DNA of 64,000 bases from JAMHWF01 sp048500255 (GTDB lineage Bacteria > Pseudomonadota > Gammaproteobacteria > Burkholderiales > Burkholderiaceae_C), in the NCBI GenBank assembly GCA_048500255.1, contig JASNYH010000003.1, positions 248,001 through 312,000 on the forward strand. Reading direction: 5' to 3'. The notes under the pieces are model-generated. The model saw nothing but the letters and a program-made list of their open reading frames with translations. It searched no databases and was not told the DNA's origin. Positions within the stretch are counted from its first letter, which is position 1, and each line of letters opens with the position of its first letter. Below, one piece after another: positions 51,870 to 61,561 of the stretch. The translations under genes were made by a program, and so were the position numbers.

Positions 51870-52536
51870 AGCGCTCGCCTTCACGGTCCACGCGCTGCCG
51901 TCGCCGACGCTGGCCGACGAGGCGGCGGCGCGGCGCACGCGCACCGGGCGCTGGAAGATGCTGCTCGTGCTGCTGGCCTGCGCGGCACCCGTCATCGCGT
52001 CTTACTTCACCTACTTCGTGGTCCGCCCCGAGGGGCGCAGCAGCAACTACGGCACGCTGATCGCGCCGCCGCGCTCGCTGCCCGCCGACCTGCCGCTCGC
52101 CGACTTGCAGGGCCGGCGCGTCGCCGCCGCGTCGCTCCAGGGCCAGTGGCTGCTCGTCGCCGTCGCCGGCGGCGCCTGCGACGCGCGCTGCGAGCAGGCG
52201 CTGCTGCTGCAGCGCCAGTTGCGCGAGACGCTCGGTCGCGAGCGCGACCGCCTCGACAAGGTGTGGTTCGTCGTCGACGACGCACCGCTGCGGCCCGAGC
52301 TCGCCGCGGCCGTGACGGCGGCGCCGCCGGTCACGGTGCTGCGCGTGCCGCGCGACGCGCTCGCAAAGTGGCTCGCGCCGGCCGACGGCCATGCGCTCGA
52401 GCAGCACTTCTACATCGTCGACCCGCGCGGAGACTGGATGATGCGCGCGCCGCCCGATCCCGAGCCGGCGCGGCTCAAGCGCGATGTCGAGCGCCTGCTG
52501 CGCGCGTCGACGGGATGGGATCTCCCGGGCCGTTGA
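51823..52536 (+). CDS. SCO-like membrane protein with CxxxC motif, in cox operon
   Basis: 237 aa. The start lies inside the SURF1 gene (47-base overlap). One membrane helix (MLLVLLACAAPVIASYFTYFVV) precedes a thioredoxin-like domain. It keeps a CxxxC pair, Cys119 and Cys123 (GGACDARCEQALLLQ), and a later His195 (EQHFYIVDPRG), the same three-ligand layout as copper-binding SCO proteins. The family is conserved at this position in Burkholderiales and is usually called hypothetical. A copper or thiol role in CuA assembly is inference. Confidence 0.8.
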   Translation: MSGSNSSAPGSAATAEALAFTVHALPSPTLADEAAARRTRTGRWKMLLVLLACAAPVIASYFTYFVVRPEGRSSNYGTLIAPPRSLPADLPLADLQGRRVAAASLQGQWLLVAVAGGACDARCEQALLLQRQLRETLGRERDRLDKVWFVVDDAPLRPELAAAVTAAPPVTVLRVPRDALAKWLAPADGHALEQHFYIVDPRGDWMMRAPPDPEPARLKRDVERLLRASTGWDLPGR

Positions 52537-52537
52537 C

Positions 52538-53716
52538 ATGGATGCCGCCGAACTCTGGAACCTCGCGCCGATCGCGCACGTCGCGGCCGTCGGCATCGTC
52601 GTCGCGGCCGGGCCGCTGGCGTGGATCTGGCTGCGCCATCGCGGCGGCCGGCCCGGCGCGCGGCTGCGCGCGCTGACGCTGCTGACGCTGTTCCTCACCT
52701 TCGATCTCGTCGTCTTCGGCGCCTTCACGCGGCTCACCGACTCGGGCCTGGGCTGCCCCGACTGGCCGGGCTGCTACGGCAGCGCCAGTCCGTTCGGCGC
52801 GCAAGGCGAGATCGACGCCGCGCAGACAGCGCTGCCCAGCGGGCCGGTGACGCACGGCAAGGCGTGGATCGAGATGGTCCACCGCTACCTCGCCACCGGC
52901 GTCGGCGTGCTGATCACGGTGCTGGCGCTGGCGAGCTGGCTGGCGCGCCGGCGCGACGGCCGCAGCGCCGTCTCGCCGTGGTGGGCGACGGCGACGCTGG
53001 TCTGGGTGTGCGTGCAGGGTGCGTTCGGCGCGCTCACGGTGACGATGAAGCTCTATCCGGCCATCGTCACGCTCCATCTGCTGGGCGGCCTGTTGCTGCT
53101 GATGCTGCTGGCGCTGCAGTCCGAGGGCTATGCGTCGACGCCGCTGCGCGCGTCGCGCGCGCTCGTCGCGGGCGTCGGCGGCGTGCTCGCGCTGACGCTC
53201 GTGCAGTCGGCGCTCGGCGCCTGGGTCAGCACCAACTATGCCGTGCTGGCGTGCACCGACTTCCCGACCTGCCACGGCAGCTGGTGGCCGGCGATGGACT
53301 TCGAGCACGGCTTCGCACTGCGCCGCGAGCTCGGCCGCGGCGCTGGCGGCGACTGGCTGCCGTTCGCCGCCTTGGTGGCGATCCATTACACGCACCGCCT
53401 GTTCGCCTGGCTCGTGCTGACGGCGCTCGCGCTGCTGGCGTGGCGGCTGGTCGCCGCAGCGTCGCGCGACGGCGAGCCGGCGCTGCGCCGCTGGGCGGCC
53501 GCCGCCGCCGGCGTCGCCGCATGGCAGTTCGTCACCGGGCTGTCGAACGTCGTGCTCGACTGGCCGATCGTCGCGGCGCTGGCGCACACCGGCGGCGCCG
53601 CGGCGCTGGCGACGCTGCTGACGGTACTGCTGATCCGCGTCGCGGCGGGCCGGCGCCGCGCCCCCGCAGCGGCGACGCGCGGCGCGACGCCGCCGATCGA
53701 GGGAGCCGTGTCGTGA
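52538..53716 (+). CDS. ctaA: Heme A synthase (COX15/CtaA)
   Basis: 392 aa, eight membrane helices. It oxidises the heme O methyl group to give heme A. FTRLTDSGLGCPDWPGCYG, the heme-binding His in EMVHRYLATGVG, TDFPTCHGSWWP and HYTHRLFAW are conserved. It starts 1 base after the preceding stop and its own stop overlaps ctaB as GTGA. Confidence 0.96.
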   Translation: MDAAELWNLAPIAHVAAVGIVVAAGPLAWIWLRHRGGRPGARLRALTLLTLFLTFDLVVFGAFTRLTDSGLGCPDWPGCYGSASPFGAQGEIDAAQTALPSGPVTHGKAWIEMVHRYLATGVGVLITVLALASWLARRRDGRSAVSPWWATATLVWVCVQGAFGALTVTMKLYPAIVTLHLLGGLLLLMLLALQSEGYASTPLRASRALVAGVGGVLALTLVQSALGAWVSTNYAVLACTDFPTCHGSWWPAMDFEHGFALRRELGRGAGGDWLPFAALVAIHYTHRLFAWLVLTALALLAWRLVAAASRDGEPALRRWAAAAAGVAAWQFVTGLSNVVLDWPIVAALAHTGGAAALATLLTVLLIRVAAGRRRAPAAATRGATPPIEGAVS

Positions 53717-54651
53717 CCGCCACGCCGTCGCCGCACCGCCTGCCCGACGCCGGCGCGCCGCCGACGCTGGCCGCGCCGCTGTCGCGGCTGCGCCAGTACT
53801 ACGCGCTAACCAAGCCGCGCGTCGTGCAGTTGATCGTGTTCTGCGCGCTGATCGGCATGCTGCTCGCCGTGCCGGGCCTGCCCGACTGGCCGCGCGTGCT
53901 CGCCGCGACGGCGGGCATATGGCTCGTCGCCGGCGCGGCGGCGGCCTTCAATTGCATCGTCGAGCAGCACATCGACCGCCGCATGGCGCGCACGGCGTGG
54001 CGGCCCACGGCGAAGGGAGAGCTGAGCAATGCGCAAACGCTGGCGTTCTCGGCGCTGCTCGGGCTGGCGGGCAGCGCGCTGCTCTACCTGCGGGTCAATC
54101 CGTTGACGATGTGGCTGACCTTCGCCACCTTCGTCGGCTATGCCGTCGTCTACACCGTCGTGCTCAAGCCGCGCACGCCGCAGAACATCGTGATCGGCGG
54201 TGCGTCGGGCGCGATGCCGCCGGTGCTCGGCTGGGCGGCGATGCGCGGCGAGGTCGGCGCCGAGGCGCTGATGCTGTGCCTGATCATCTTCCTGTGGACG
54301 CCGCCGCACTTCTGGGCGCTGGCGCTGTACCGCGTCGAGGACTACCGCCGCTCGGGGCTGCCGATGCTGCCGGTGACGCACGGCGCCGAGTACACGCGGC
54401 TGCAGGTGCTGCTGTACACGCTGGTGCTGTTCGCGGCGACGCTGCTGCCGTTCCTGTTCGGCATGAGCGGCTGGATCTACCTTGTCGCGGCCGTCGCGCT
54501 CGGCGCCGTCTTCATCGGCTACGGCGTCGCACTGTGGCGGCGCTACAGCGACGTGCTGGCGCGCCGCACGTTCCGTTATTCGATCCTCTACCTGGCGCTG
54601 CTGTTCGCGGCGCTGCTCGTCGACCACTACCTGAACCCGCTGCTGCCATGA
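53713..54651 (+). CDS. ctaB: Heme O synthase (protoheme IX farnesyltransferase)
   Basis: 312 aa, GTG start overlapping ctaA. A UbiA-family prenyltransferase that adds farnesyl to heme B. NCIVEQHIDRRMARTAWRP supplies the first Asp-rich motif and DYRRSGLPMLPVTHG the second; the helices LTKPRVVQLIVFCALIGMLL and following are typical. It overlaps the SCO gene by ATGA, so heme A synthesis and copper delivery are translated together. Confidence 0.97.
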   Translation: MTATPSPHRLPDAGAPPTLAAPLSRLRQYYALTKPRVVQLIVFCALIGMLLAVPGLPDWPRVLAATAGIWLVAGAAAAFNCIVEQHIDRRMARTAWRPTAKGELSNAQTLAFSALLGLAGSALLYLRVNPLTMWLTFATFVGYAVVYTVVLKPRTPQNIVIGGASGAMPPVLGWAAMRGEVGAEALMLCLIIFLWTPPHFWALALYRVEDYRRSGLPMLPVTHGAEYTRLQVLLYTLVLFAATLLPFLFGMSGWIYLVAAVALGAVFIGYGVALWRRYSDVLARRTFRYSILYLALLFAALLVDHYLNPLLP

Positions 54652-55259
54652 CGACGTCGCGACGTGCCTTTCTCGCTCTCGGCGCCGCCGCGCCGCTGCT
54701 CCTGCTGGCCGGCTGCGACGGCAAGCCCGCGGCACCGCCGCCGGCGCAGTTCAAGAACGTCGACGTCACGGGCGCCGCCTATGCGCGCGACTTCGCGCTG
54801 ACCGACCACCAGGGCCGGCCGCGCACGCTCGCCGACTACAAGGGCAAGGTCGTCATCGTGTTCTTCGGCTACACGCAGTGCCCCGACGTCTGCCCGACGA
54901 CGATGTCGGAGATCGCCGCCGTGAAGGCGGCGCTGGGCGCCGACGGCGAGCGCGTGCAGGGCCTCTTCATCAGCGTCGACCCCGAGCGCGACACGGCGTC
55001 CATCCTGAAGGATTACATGTCGGGCTTCGACAAGAGCTTCGTCGCGCTGCGCGGTACGCCCGAGCAGACGCAGGCCGTGGCCAAGGAGTTCAAGATCTAC
55101 TACGCCAGGGTGCCGACCAAGAGCGGCAGCTACCTGATGGACCACTCGGCCGGCTCCTACGTCTACGACCCACAGGGTCGCGTGCGCCTGTTCGTGCGCT
55201 ATGGCGGCAGCGCTGCCGACCTGACGTCGGACCTCAAGGTCTTGCTGGCGGGCGGCTGA
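54648..55259 (+). CDS. SCO1/SenC copper chaperone
   Basis: 203 aa. A lipoprotein-type signal (RRAFLALGAAAPLLLLAGC, lipobox LAGC) and a thioredoxin-fold domain with copper ligands Cys78, Cys82 (CPDVCP) and His166 (MDHSAG). It delivers or reduces copper for the CuA centre of CoxB. FFGYTQCPDVCPTTMSE and SVDPERDT are diagnostic. Last gene of the cox series. Confidence 0.96.
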   Translation: MTTSRRAFLALGAAAPLLLLAGCDGKPAAPPPAQFKNVDVTGAAYARDFALTDHQGRPRTLADYKGKVVIVFFGYTQCPDVCPTTMSEIAAVKAALGADGERVQGLFISVDPERDTASILKDYMSGFDKSFVALRGTPEQTQAVAKEFKIYYARVPTKSGSYLMDHSAGSYVYDPQGRVRLFVRYGGSAADLTSDLKVLLAGG

Positions 55260-55530
55260 CGCGTGCGCCGCTTCGCGCTAGCATCGCGGCACCGACACGT
55301 CCCCCGCGTCGTCGCGAACCACCCATGATCCCGCTCACGCCATCGACGTTGCGCCCGACTCGGCTCGACAGGCCTCGCGCCTGGCGATCGGCCGAGCGGC
55401 ATGCTTGAGCCCGGCGATCACCTCCCCACCCCGTTTCTCGCGCTGCACCGATCGCCGGGCCTCCTGAGCGCCACACCATCCGGCGCGGCCAGGTGCACTT
55501 TTGCCGGCCGCGTCGAAGAGGAGTCCGACG
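55260..55530 (+). other. Intergenic region between SCO and rnk-like genes
   Basis: 271 bases with no convincing gene, no clear terminator after the SCO gene and no strong promoter. Only the ribosome site GAGGAG at 55518-55523 is clear. Confidence 0.5.
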
Positions 55531-55956
55531 TTGAACACTCTGCACGCAACCCGGCGCACGCTGACCGAGCTCGACCACGTGCGCATCGCCCGCCTGCTCG
55601 GCCGCGCGCCGACCGGCCTGCACGATAGTGCGACCCTCCATCCGCTGGGCGATCTTCTCGACGATGCCGAACTGGTGCCGTCACGGCAGGTGTCGCCCGA
55701 CATCGTCACGATGTATACGCAGCTCGAGGCGGTCGAGTCCGGCAGCGGCACGCGGCGGCGCCTGACGCTGTGCTATCCACAGGATGCCGAGCCGGCGGCC
55801 GGCTTCGTCTCCGTGCTGTCGCCGATGGGCGTCGCGCTGCTCGGGCTGCGCGTGGGCGAATGCGCGCGCTGGCGCACGCCCGACGCTCGCGACGTGAGCG
55901 CCGAAGTCGTCGCCATCCTGTTCCAGCCCGAGGCCAGCGGCGACTACACGACCTGA
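55531..55956 (+). CDS. rnk: Rnk-like nucleoside diphosphate kinase regulator
   Basis: 141 aa, TTG start with GAGGAG seven bases upstream; an earlier TTG lacks such a site. The C-terminal GreA/GreB-type domain shows VTMYTQLEAVESGSGTRRRLTLCYPQDA and VSVLSPMGVALLGLRVGE. Rnk proteins bind RNA polymerase in the secondary channel without the Gre coiled coil. It is convergent with rpoH and shares a strong terminator. Confidence 0.85.
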   Translation: MNTLHATRRTLTELDHVRIARLLGRAPTGLHDSATLHPLGDLLDDAELVPSRQVSPDIVTMYTQLEAVESGSGTRRRLTLCYPQDAEPAAGFVSVLSPMGVALLGLRVGECARWRTPDARDVSAEVVAILFQPEASGDYTT

Positions 55957-55974
55957 ATCGCGCCGCCGCAAGCG

Positions 55975-56002
55975 CGAAGGGCTGCCCGCGGGCAGCCCTT
56001 CG
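55975..56002. terminator. Bidirectional terminator between rnk and rpoH
   Basis: Perfect 12-bp stem CGAAGGGCTGCC / GGCAGCCCTTCG around loop CGCG, followed by TTCTTCGT on the plus strand. It lies between convergent rnk and rpoH. T-richness is modest, but the stem is very strong. Confidence 0.8.
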
Positions 56003-56029
56003 TTCTTCGTCGTGACGCGCGGTTGGCGC

Positions 56030-56971
<942 letters not shown>

Positions 56972-56995
56972 CGGATCCTTCCAAAAGTTCGCGCA

Positions 56996-57001
56996 ATTTT
57001 A
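56996..57001 (-). promoter_or_regulatory. Extended -10 of rpoH promoter
   Basis: Minus-strand TGC TAAAAT, 24 bases before the rpoH ATG. The -35 (TGGCAG, about 17 bases upstream) is weak. The box overlaps the right half of the CIRCE-like repeat. Confidence 0.6.
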
Positions 57002-57025
57002 GCACTCGGGCTCGAGGACTGCCAG
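56999..57025. promoter_or_regulatory. CIRCE-like inverted repeat at rpoH promoter
   Basis: Plus strand: TTAGCACTC, then 9 bases, then GACTGCCAG. The CIRCE consensus is TTAGCACTC-N9-GAGTGCTAA; one half matches 9/9 and the other 6/9 with the exact spacer. CIRCE is the operator of the HrcA repressor. It covers the -10 of rpoH. Confidence 0.65.
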
Positions 57026-57086
57026 CGCGCGCTCCCCCGTCGATACAAGGGGTTGATTCGCAGTGGGCGCAAACTAATCCGTGCGA

Positions 57087-60000
57087 TCAACCGAACAGCG
57101 TGTCGCGCTGCGTGAGCAGCTCGTCGACCAGGCGCAACAGCTCGCCGACGTTGACCGGCTTGGTGAGGTAGCGCTCGGCGCCGGCGTCCAGCGCGGCGCG
57201 GATGCGTGCCGCCACGGCGTCGGCCGACACGACGATCACGGGGATCGGCGCCGTGGTCGGGTCGTCCTTGAGCATGCGCAGCAGCTGCAGCCCCTCGATG
57301 TCGGGCAGGTGCATGTCGAGCAGGATCAGGCTCGGCGGATGGGCGCGGATCGCGGCCAGCCCTTCCATGCCGCTGGTCGACACCTTCAGCCGCACCTGCG
57401 GCCGTTGCGCCAGGATGCCCTCCATCACGACGGCGTTCGTCTCGTTGTCCTCGATGTAGTGGACGACGCGCTGGTGATAGTCGCGCTGCGGCTCGGCGTC
57501 GCCGGCATCGTGGGGCTGCTCGTCGGCCGCCGCCGGCGCGGCGCGCGGCAGCGTGAGGATGAACGAGGAGCCCTCGCCTTGCGTGCTGCGCACGCGCAGG
57601 CTGCCGCCCATCAGCTCGGCCAGGCGCTGGCTGATCACCAGCCCGATGCCCGTGCCTTCGAGCGCGGACTGCTCGCGCCCGAGGCGGTTGAACGGCTGGA
57701 ACAGTCCCGCCAGCTGCTCGGCACTCATGCCCAGGCCGGTGTCGCTGACGGCGACCTCGACCGCGCCGGTCGCGCTGACGCGCGTCGCGATGTGGATACG
57801 GCCGCCGTCGATGTTGTACTTGACGGCGTTGCTCAGCAGGTTGGTCAGGATCTGCTTGACGCGCGTCGCGTCGCCGCTGACCTGCGCCGCCTCGGCGTTC
57901 AGGGCCTGCGTGACGATCAGCCCGCGTGCCTGGGCGGCGCGGTCGACCATCGCCAGCGTGGCGTCCATCACCTGCGGCAGGTCGATCGACTCGATGTCCA
58001 GGCGCAGCGTGCCGGCTTCGATGCGCGAGAGGTCGAGCGTGTCGTTGATCATGTCGAGCAGGTGCCAGCCGGCGGTCTGGATCTGGCCGATCCAGTCGCG
58101 CTGGCTGTCCGACAGCGCCGCGCTGCGGTCGAGCTCGATCAGCTGCGCGAAGCCGAGGATCGCGTTCAGCGGCGTGCGCAGCTCGTGGCTCATGCGCGAG
58201 AGGAAGTCGCTCTTGGCGCGGTTGGCCGCCTCGGCCACCTCGCGCGCGGCCTCGGCGTCCTGCAGCTTGAGGTGCTCCGTGATGTCCTCGACGACGCCGA
58301 CGATACGGTGCGGCTGGCCCTGGTCGTCGCGCAGCAGCGAGACGATGCTGCGCGTGGGCACGGCGCGGCCGTCGCGCGCGAGGTAGCGTTGCTGGCGGCG
58401 GTAGACGGAGATCTCGCCGCGCACCAGCCGGCCGGCCAGTTCGAGGTGTTCGAGGCGCTCGTCGGGGTGGATGAACTCCATCGACGTCATCGTGGCGAGC
58501 TCGTCGGCGCCGTAGCCGACGAGCTCGCGGAACTGCGGGTTCGATTCCTGGATCGTGCCTTGCAGGTCGGTGTAGAAGACGCCGATCGGCACGTTGTTCA
58601 GGATGTTGCGAAAGCGCTGCTCGCTCTCGCGCAGCGCGGCCTCGGTGCGCGCGCGCTCGGCGATCTCTCGCTGCAGCTCGACGGTGCGGCGCCCGACGGC
58701 GGCCTCGATGCGCTGCGCGCGGCCCGTCATCGTGAGCAGCAGCGCCCCCAGCAGCGCGACGGCGGCCAGCGCGACGACGGAGAAGAGCCACGCGTCGGCA
58801 TTGCCGCGCTCGCTCATCGCTTCGTCGGCGAACACGTCGAGGCGCCAGGTGCGCCCGGCGTAGACCACCGCGTCGGAGCGCCGCCATGCCGATGCGCCGT
58901 AACGCTCGCAGGTCGCACCGCCGGCCAGCAGCGGCTGCGGCGCCTCGGGCAGCGTGTCGCGCAGGCACACGCGCAGGTGAGCCGGCAGGCCCTTGGAGGC
59001 CAGCGCGAGCAGGTCGTCCATGCGCACCGACACGAAGGCGAAGCCGCGCGCGCGCGCCTCGCGCTCGACCTCGTCGGTCGGCTGGCCGTCGTAGACGGCG
59101 CGAAAGACGACGACGCGCGTCGGATCGGCGCTGTTCGCCGACATCCGGATGCCGGCCGACGCCACCGGCTGGCCGATGCGCCGCGCGGCCTCGATCGCTT
59201 CGCGCGCCGACTTCACCGACAGCGCGTTGGCGCCCAGCACGGCCGGCGTGCCGGCGCGCGGCTCTGCGTAGCGGATGGCGACGACTTCGTCGCCTCCGGG
59301 CGGCAGGCGCGCGCCGCCGGGTCCGACGTCGAACACGGCATAGCCCGCCGGCCCGTCGCGGCGCACCGCCGCCTCGAACGCGGGCAACGCCTCGCGAGCG
59401 ACGCGTTCGGTCCAGCCCAGCGCCTGTGCGCTCACCGGCGACTCCGTCCAGTAGCGGCTGGCGCGACGGAATTCGTCGGCCGTGACCGCGTCCGACGCAC
59501 TGAACAGGCCGTGGATCGCCTCGAGCGCGTGCAGCGGCGTCTCGAGCTGTGCCGAGACGGCGATGCGCGCCGTCGCCGCGTCGTGGTCGAAGCGCGCCTG
59601 CGAGCGCTCGCGGTCCCAGCGGCCGACCTGCACGATGGCGCCGCCCACGAGCACGGTGGCGACGGCCAGCGGCAGCGCGACACCTCGCCGGCGCGCGGCC
59701 CACAGCGCACGCGGCGTGCCGACGAAGGCCAGCGCCACCGGCACGCCGACCGACGTGCCGAGCGCATCGCCGGCCCACCACGTCCACCAGGTGAACGACA
59801 GCGCCTCGGGGCGCAGCATGCCGACGGTGGCCAGCGTCGTCACGGCGACGGTGGCGCTGATCGTGCTCGCCAGCACGGCGCCGAGCAGGAAGAACAGGGC
59901 TACTTCACGCAGCTCCACGAGCTGCATCGGCTGCGCCACGAAGCGCCGCAGCATCCACGCGCCGACGCCGGCCTGCAGCGTGGCGCCGGCGGCGATCGCG

Positions 60001-60272
60001 ACGGCAATGCCGGCCAGCGGCGCGACGGCGACGCCCGGCTGCGCGACGAGCAGCACGCCCAGCGCGACGGCGAAGGCCGACAGCGCGACGGCCGGCAGCA
60101 TCGTCCAGCCCCAGGCCAGCACCGCGACCAGTGCGATGCCGGCCGACGGATACAGCGGCGCCGCATAGCCCGGCGGGATTGCCAGCGCCAGCGCCGCCCA
60201 GCCGGCCGCCGCGTAGGCGAGCGCCGTGATCACGAACGCCTGCGGCCGGCTCACGGTCGGGGTCTCTTGCAT
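57087..60272 (-). CDS. MASE1-CHASE-PAS hybrid sensor histidine kinase
   Basis: 1061 aa. Multiple membrane helices of MASE1 type (about 12-205), a periplasmic CHASE domain (about 230-465; FRRASRYWTESPVSAQALGWTERV), another helix about 490-512, a PAS/PAC domain (about 555-675), HisKA with His696 (MSHELRTPLNAILGF), ATPase (NLLSNAVKYN, DTGLGM, GTGIGLVISQRL) and a C-terminal receiver with Asp986 (LILLDMHLPDIEG). It is membrane-bound; ligand and partner are unknown, with no regulator gene adjacent. It lies upstream of rpoH on the same strand, separated by 115 bases containing the rpoH promoter. Confidence 0.92.
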   Translation of the reverse strand: MQETPTVSRPQAFVITALAYAAAGWAALALAIPPGYAAPLYPSAGIALVAVLAWGWTMLPAVALSAFAVALGVLLVAQPGVAVAPLAGIAVAIAAGATLQAGVGAWMLRRFVAQPMQLVELREVALFFLLGAVLASTISATVAVTTLATVGMLRPEALSFTWWTWWAGDALGTSVGVPVALAFVGTPRALWAARRRGVALPLAVATVLVGGAIVQVGRWDRERSQARFDHDAATARIAVSAQLETPLHALEAIHGLFSASDAVTADEFRRASRYWTESPVSAQALGWTERVAREALPAFEAAVRRDGPAGYAVFDVGPGGARLPPGGDEVVAIRYAEPRAGTPAVLGANALSVKSAREAIEAARRIGQPVASAGIRMSANSADPTRVVVFRAVYDGQPTDEVEREARARGFAFVSVRMDDLLALASKGLPAHLRVCLRDTLPEAPQPLLAGGATCERYGASAWRRSDAVVYAGRTWRLDVFADEAMSERGNADAWLFSVVALAAVALLGALLLTMTGRAQRIEAAVGRRTVELQREIAERARTEAALRESEQRFRNILNNVPIGVFYTDLQGTIQESNPQFRELVGYGADELATMTSMEFIHPDERLEHLELAGRLVRGEISVYRRQQRYLARDGRAVPTRSIVSLLRDDQGQPHRIVGVVEDITEHLKLQDAEAAREVAEAANRAKSDFLSRMSHELRTPLNAILGFAQLIELDRSAALSDSQRDWIGQIQTAGWHLLDMINDTLDLSRIEAGTLRLDIESIDLPQVMDATLAMVDRAAQARGLIVTQALNAEAAQVSGDATRVKQILTNLLSNAVKYNIDGGRIHIATRVSATGAVEVAVSDTGLGMSAEQLAGLFQPFNRLGREQSALEGTGIGLVISQRLAELMGGSLRVRSTQGEGSSFILTLPRAAPAAADEQPHDAGDAEPQRDYHQRVVHYIEDNETNAVVMEGILAQRPQVRLKVSTSGMEGLAAIRAHPPSLILLDMHLPDIEGLQLLRMLKDDPTTAPIPVIVVSADAVAARIRAALDAGAERYLTKPVNVGELLRLVDELLTQRDTLFG

Positions 60273-60367
60273 GGGGCTCGGGCGGGGGCGCGTCGCGGTG
60301 GCGGCTGCCTGCGGCGCGCGGGCGCACAGGCGACGGTGGGCGATGCCGGCGAGCCTATCACCACGCC

Positions 60368-60398
60368 GCGCTGCGGCGCAGGGGGTCGCCCGCAGCGC
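60368..60398 (-). terminator. Hairpin after ychF, possible terminator
   Basis: Perfect 9-bp stem GCGCTGCGG / CCGCAGCGC with a 13-base loop, 22 bases after the ychF stop. It lacks a T-tract, so intrinsic termination is uncertain. The 147-base gap also holds a weak -10 (minus-strand TAGGCT at 60357-60352) for the kinase gene. Confidence 0.4.
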
Positions 60399-60419
60399 CG
60401 GCCCGGCGTCTGACGTGCG

Positions 60420-61514
60420 TCACACGTTGAACAGGAAGTGCAGCACGTCGCCGTCCTTGACGACGTACTCCTTGCCTTCGGCGCGCATCTTGCCGGCCTC
60501 CTTCGCGCCCTGCTCGCCGCCGCAGGCGACGAAGTCGTCGTAGGCGATCGTCTGTGCGCGGATGAAGCCGCGCTCGAAGTCGGTGTGGATCGCCGCCGCG
60601 GCCTGTGGTGCCGTTGCGCCGACCGGGATCGTCCATGCGCGCACCTCCTTCACGCCGGCGGTGAAGTAGGTCTGCAGCCCGAGCAGCGCGAACGCGGCGC
60701 GGATCAGGCGGTTCAGTCCCGGCTCGCTCTGGCCCATCTCGGCGAGGAAGAGCTGCTTGTCCTCGTCGGACAGGTCGGCCATGTCGGCCTCCGTCTTGGC
60801 GCAGATGGCGACGACGGGTGCGTTCTGCTTGGCGGCGTAGTCGCGCAGCCGGTCGAGGTAGGGATTGCTCTCGAAGCCGTGCTCGTCGACGTTGGCGACG
60901 AACATCGCCGGCTTGGCCGTGATCAGGCCGAGCGGCTTGAGCACGGTGAGCTCTTCCTTGCTGAAGTCGATCGTGCGCACCGCCCGGCCCTCGTTGAGCG
61001 CGGCTTCGCAGCGCTTGAGCACGGCGACCAGGCGCTGCGCGTCCTTGTCCTGGCCGGCCTTGGCGACCTTCGAGTAGCGCAGCAGACTCTTCTCGACGGT
61101 CGCCATGTCGGCCAGGCACAGCTCGGTCTGGATCACCTCGATGTCGGAGATCGGGTCGACCTTGCCGGCGACGTGGATCACGTTCGGATCGTCGAAGCAG
61201 CGCACGACGTTGACGATGGCGTTGGTCTCGCGGATGTGGGCGAGGAACTGATTGCCCAGGCCCTCGCCCTTGGACGCGCCGGCGACCAGCCCCGCGATGT
61301 CGACGAACTCGACCACCGCCGGAACGACGCGCTCGGGGTGCACGATCGCCGCCAGCACCGGCAGCCGCGGGTCGGGCAGCTCGACGATGCCCACGTTGGG
61401 CTCGATCGTGCAGAAGGGGTAGTTCTCGGCCGCGATGCCCGCTTTCGTCAGCGCGTTGAAGAGGGTGGACTTGCCGACGTTGGGCAGGCCCACGATGCCG
61501 CATTGCAGGCTCAT
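60420..61514 (-). CDS. ychF: Redox-regulated ATPase YchF (Obg family)
   Basis: 364 aa. P-loop GLPNVGKSTLFNALT, switch region NYPFCTIEPNVG, VEFVDIAGLVAGASKGEGLGNQFL, a coiled-coil arm and a C-terminal TGS domain (YFTAGVKEVRAWTI...). The noncanonical NMxE-type base motif makes it prefer ATP over GTP. YchF associates with ribosomes. The start MSLQCGIVGLPNVGKS is conserved. Confidence 0.97.
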   Translation of the reverse strand: MSLQCGIVGLPNVGKSTLFNALTKAGIAAENYPFCTIEPNVGIVELPDPRLPVLAAIVHPERVVPAVVEFVDIAGLVAGASKGEGLGNQFLAHIRETNAIVNVVRCFDDPNVIHVAGKVDPISDIEVIQTELCLADMATVEKSLLRYSKVAKAGQDKDAQRLVAVLKRCEAALNEGRAVRTIDFSKEELTVLKPLGLITAKPAMFVANVDEHGFESNPYLDRLRDYAAKQNAPVVAICAKTEADMADLSDEDKQLFLAEMGQSEPGLNRLIRAAFALLGLQTYFTAGVKEVRAWTIPVGATAPQAAAAIHTDFERGFIRAQTIAYDDFVACGGEQGAKEAGKMRAEGKEYVVKDGDVLHFLFNV

Positions 61515-61548
61515 GGAGGGGGTTCCGGCGGAGCAGGGAAAGGGCGTG

Positions 61549-61554
61549 ATTTTA
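61549..61554 (-). promoter_or_regulatory. -10 box of ychF
   Basis: Minus-strand TAAAAT, 34 bases before the ychF ATG, in the 47-base gap after the MOSC gene. Confidence 0.5.
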
Positions 61555-61561
61555 CGGCGGG

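Noticed and set aside
54912..55408. Possible small gene in the region after the SCO gene
   Set aside because: Open frames there are shadows or lack ribosome sites; nothing family-like is seen.
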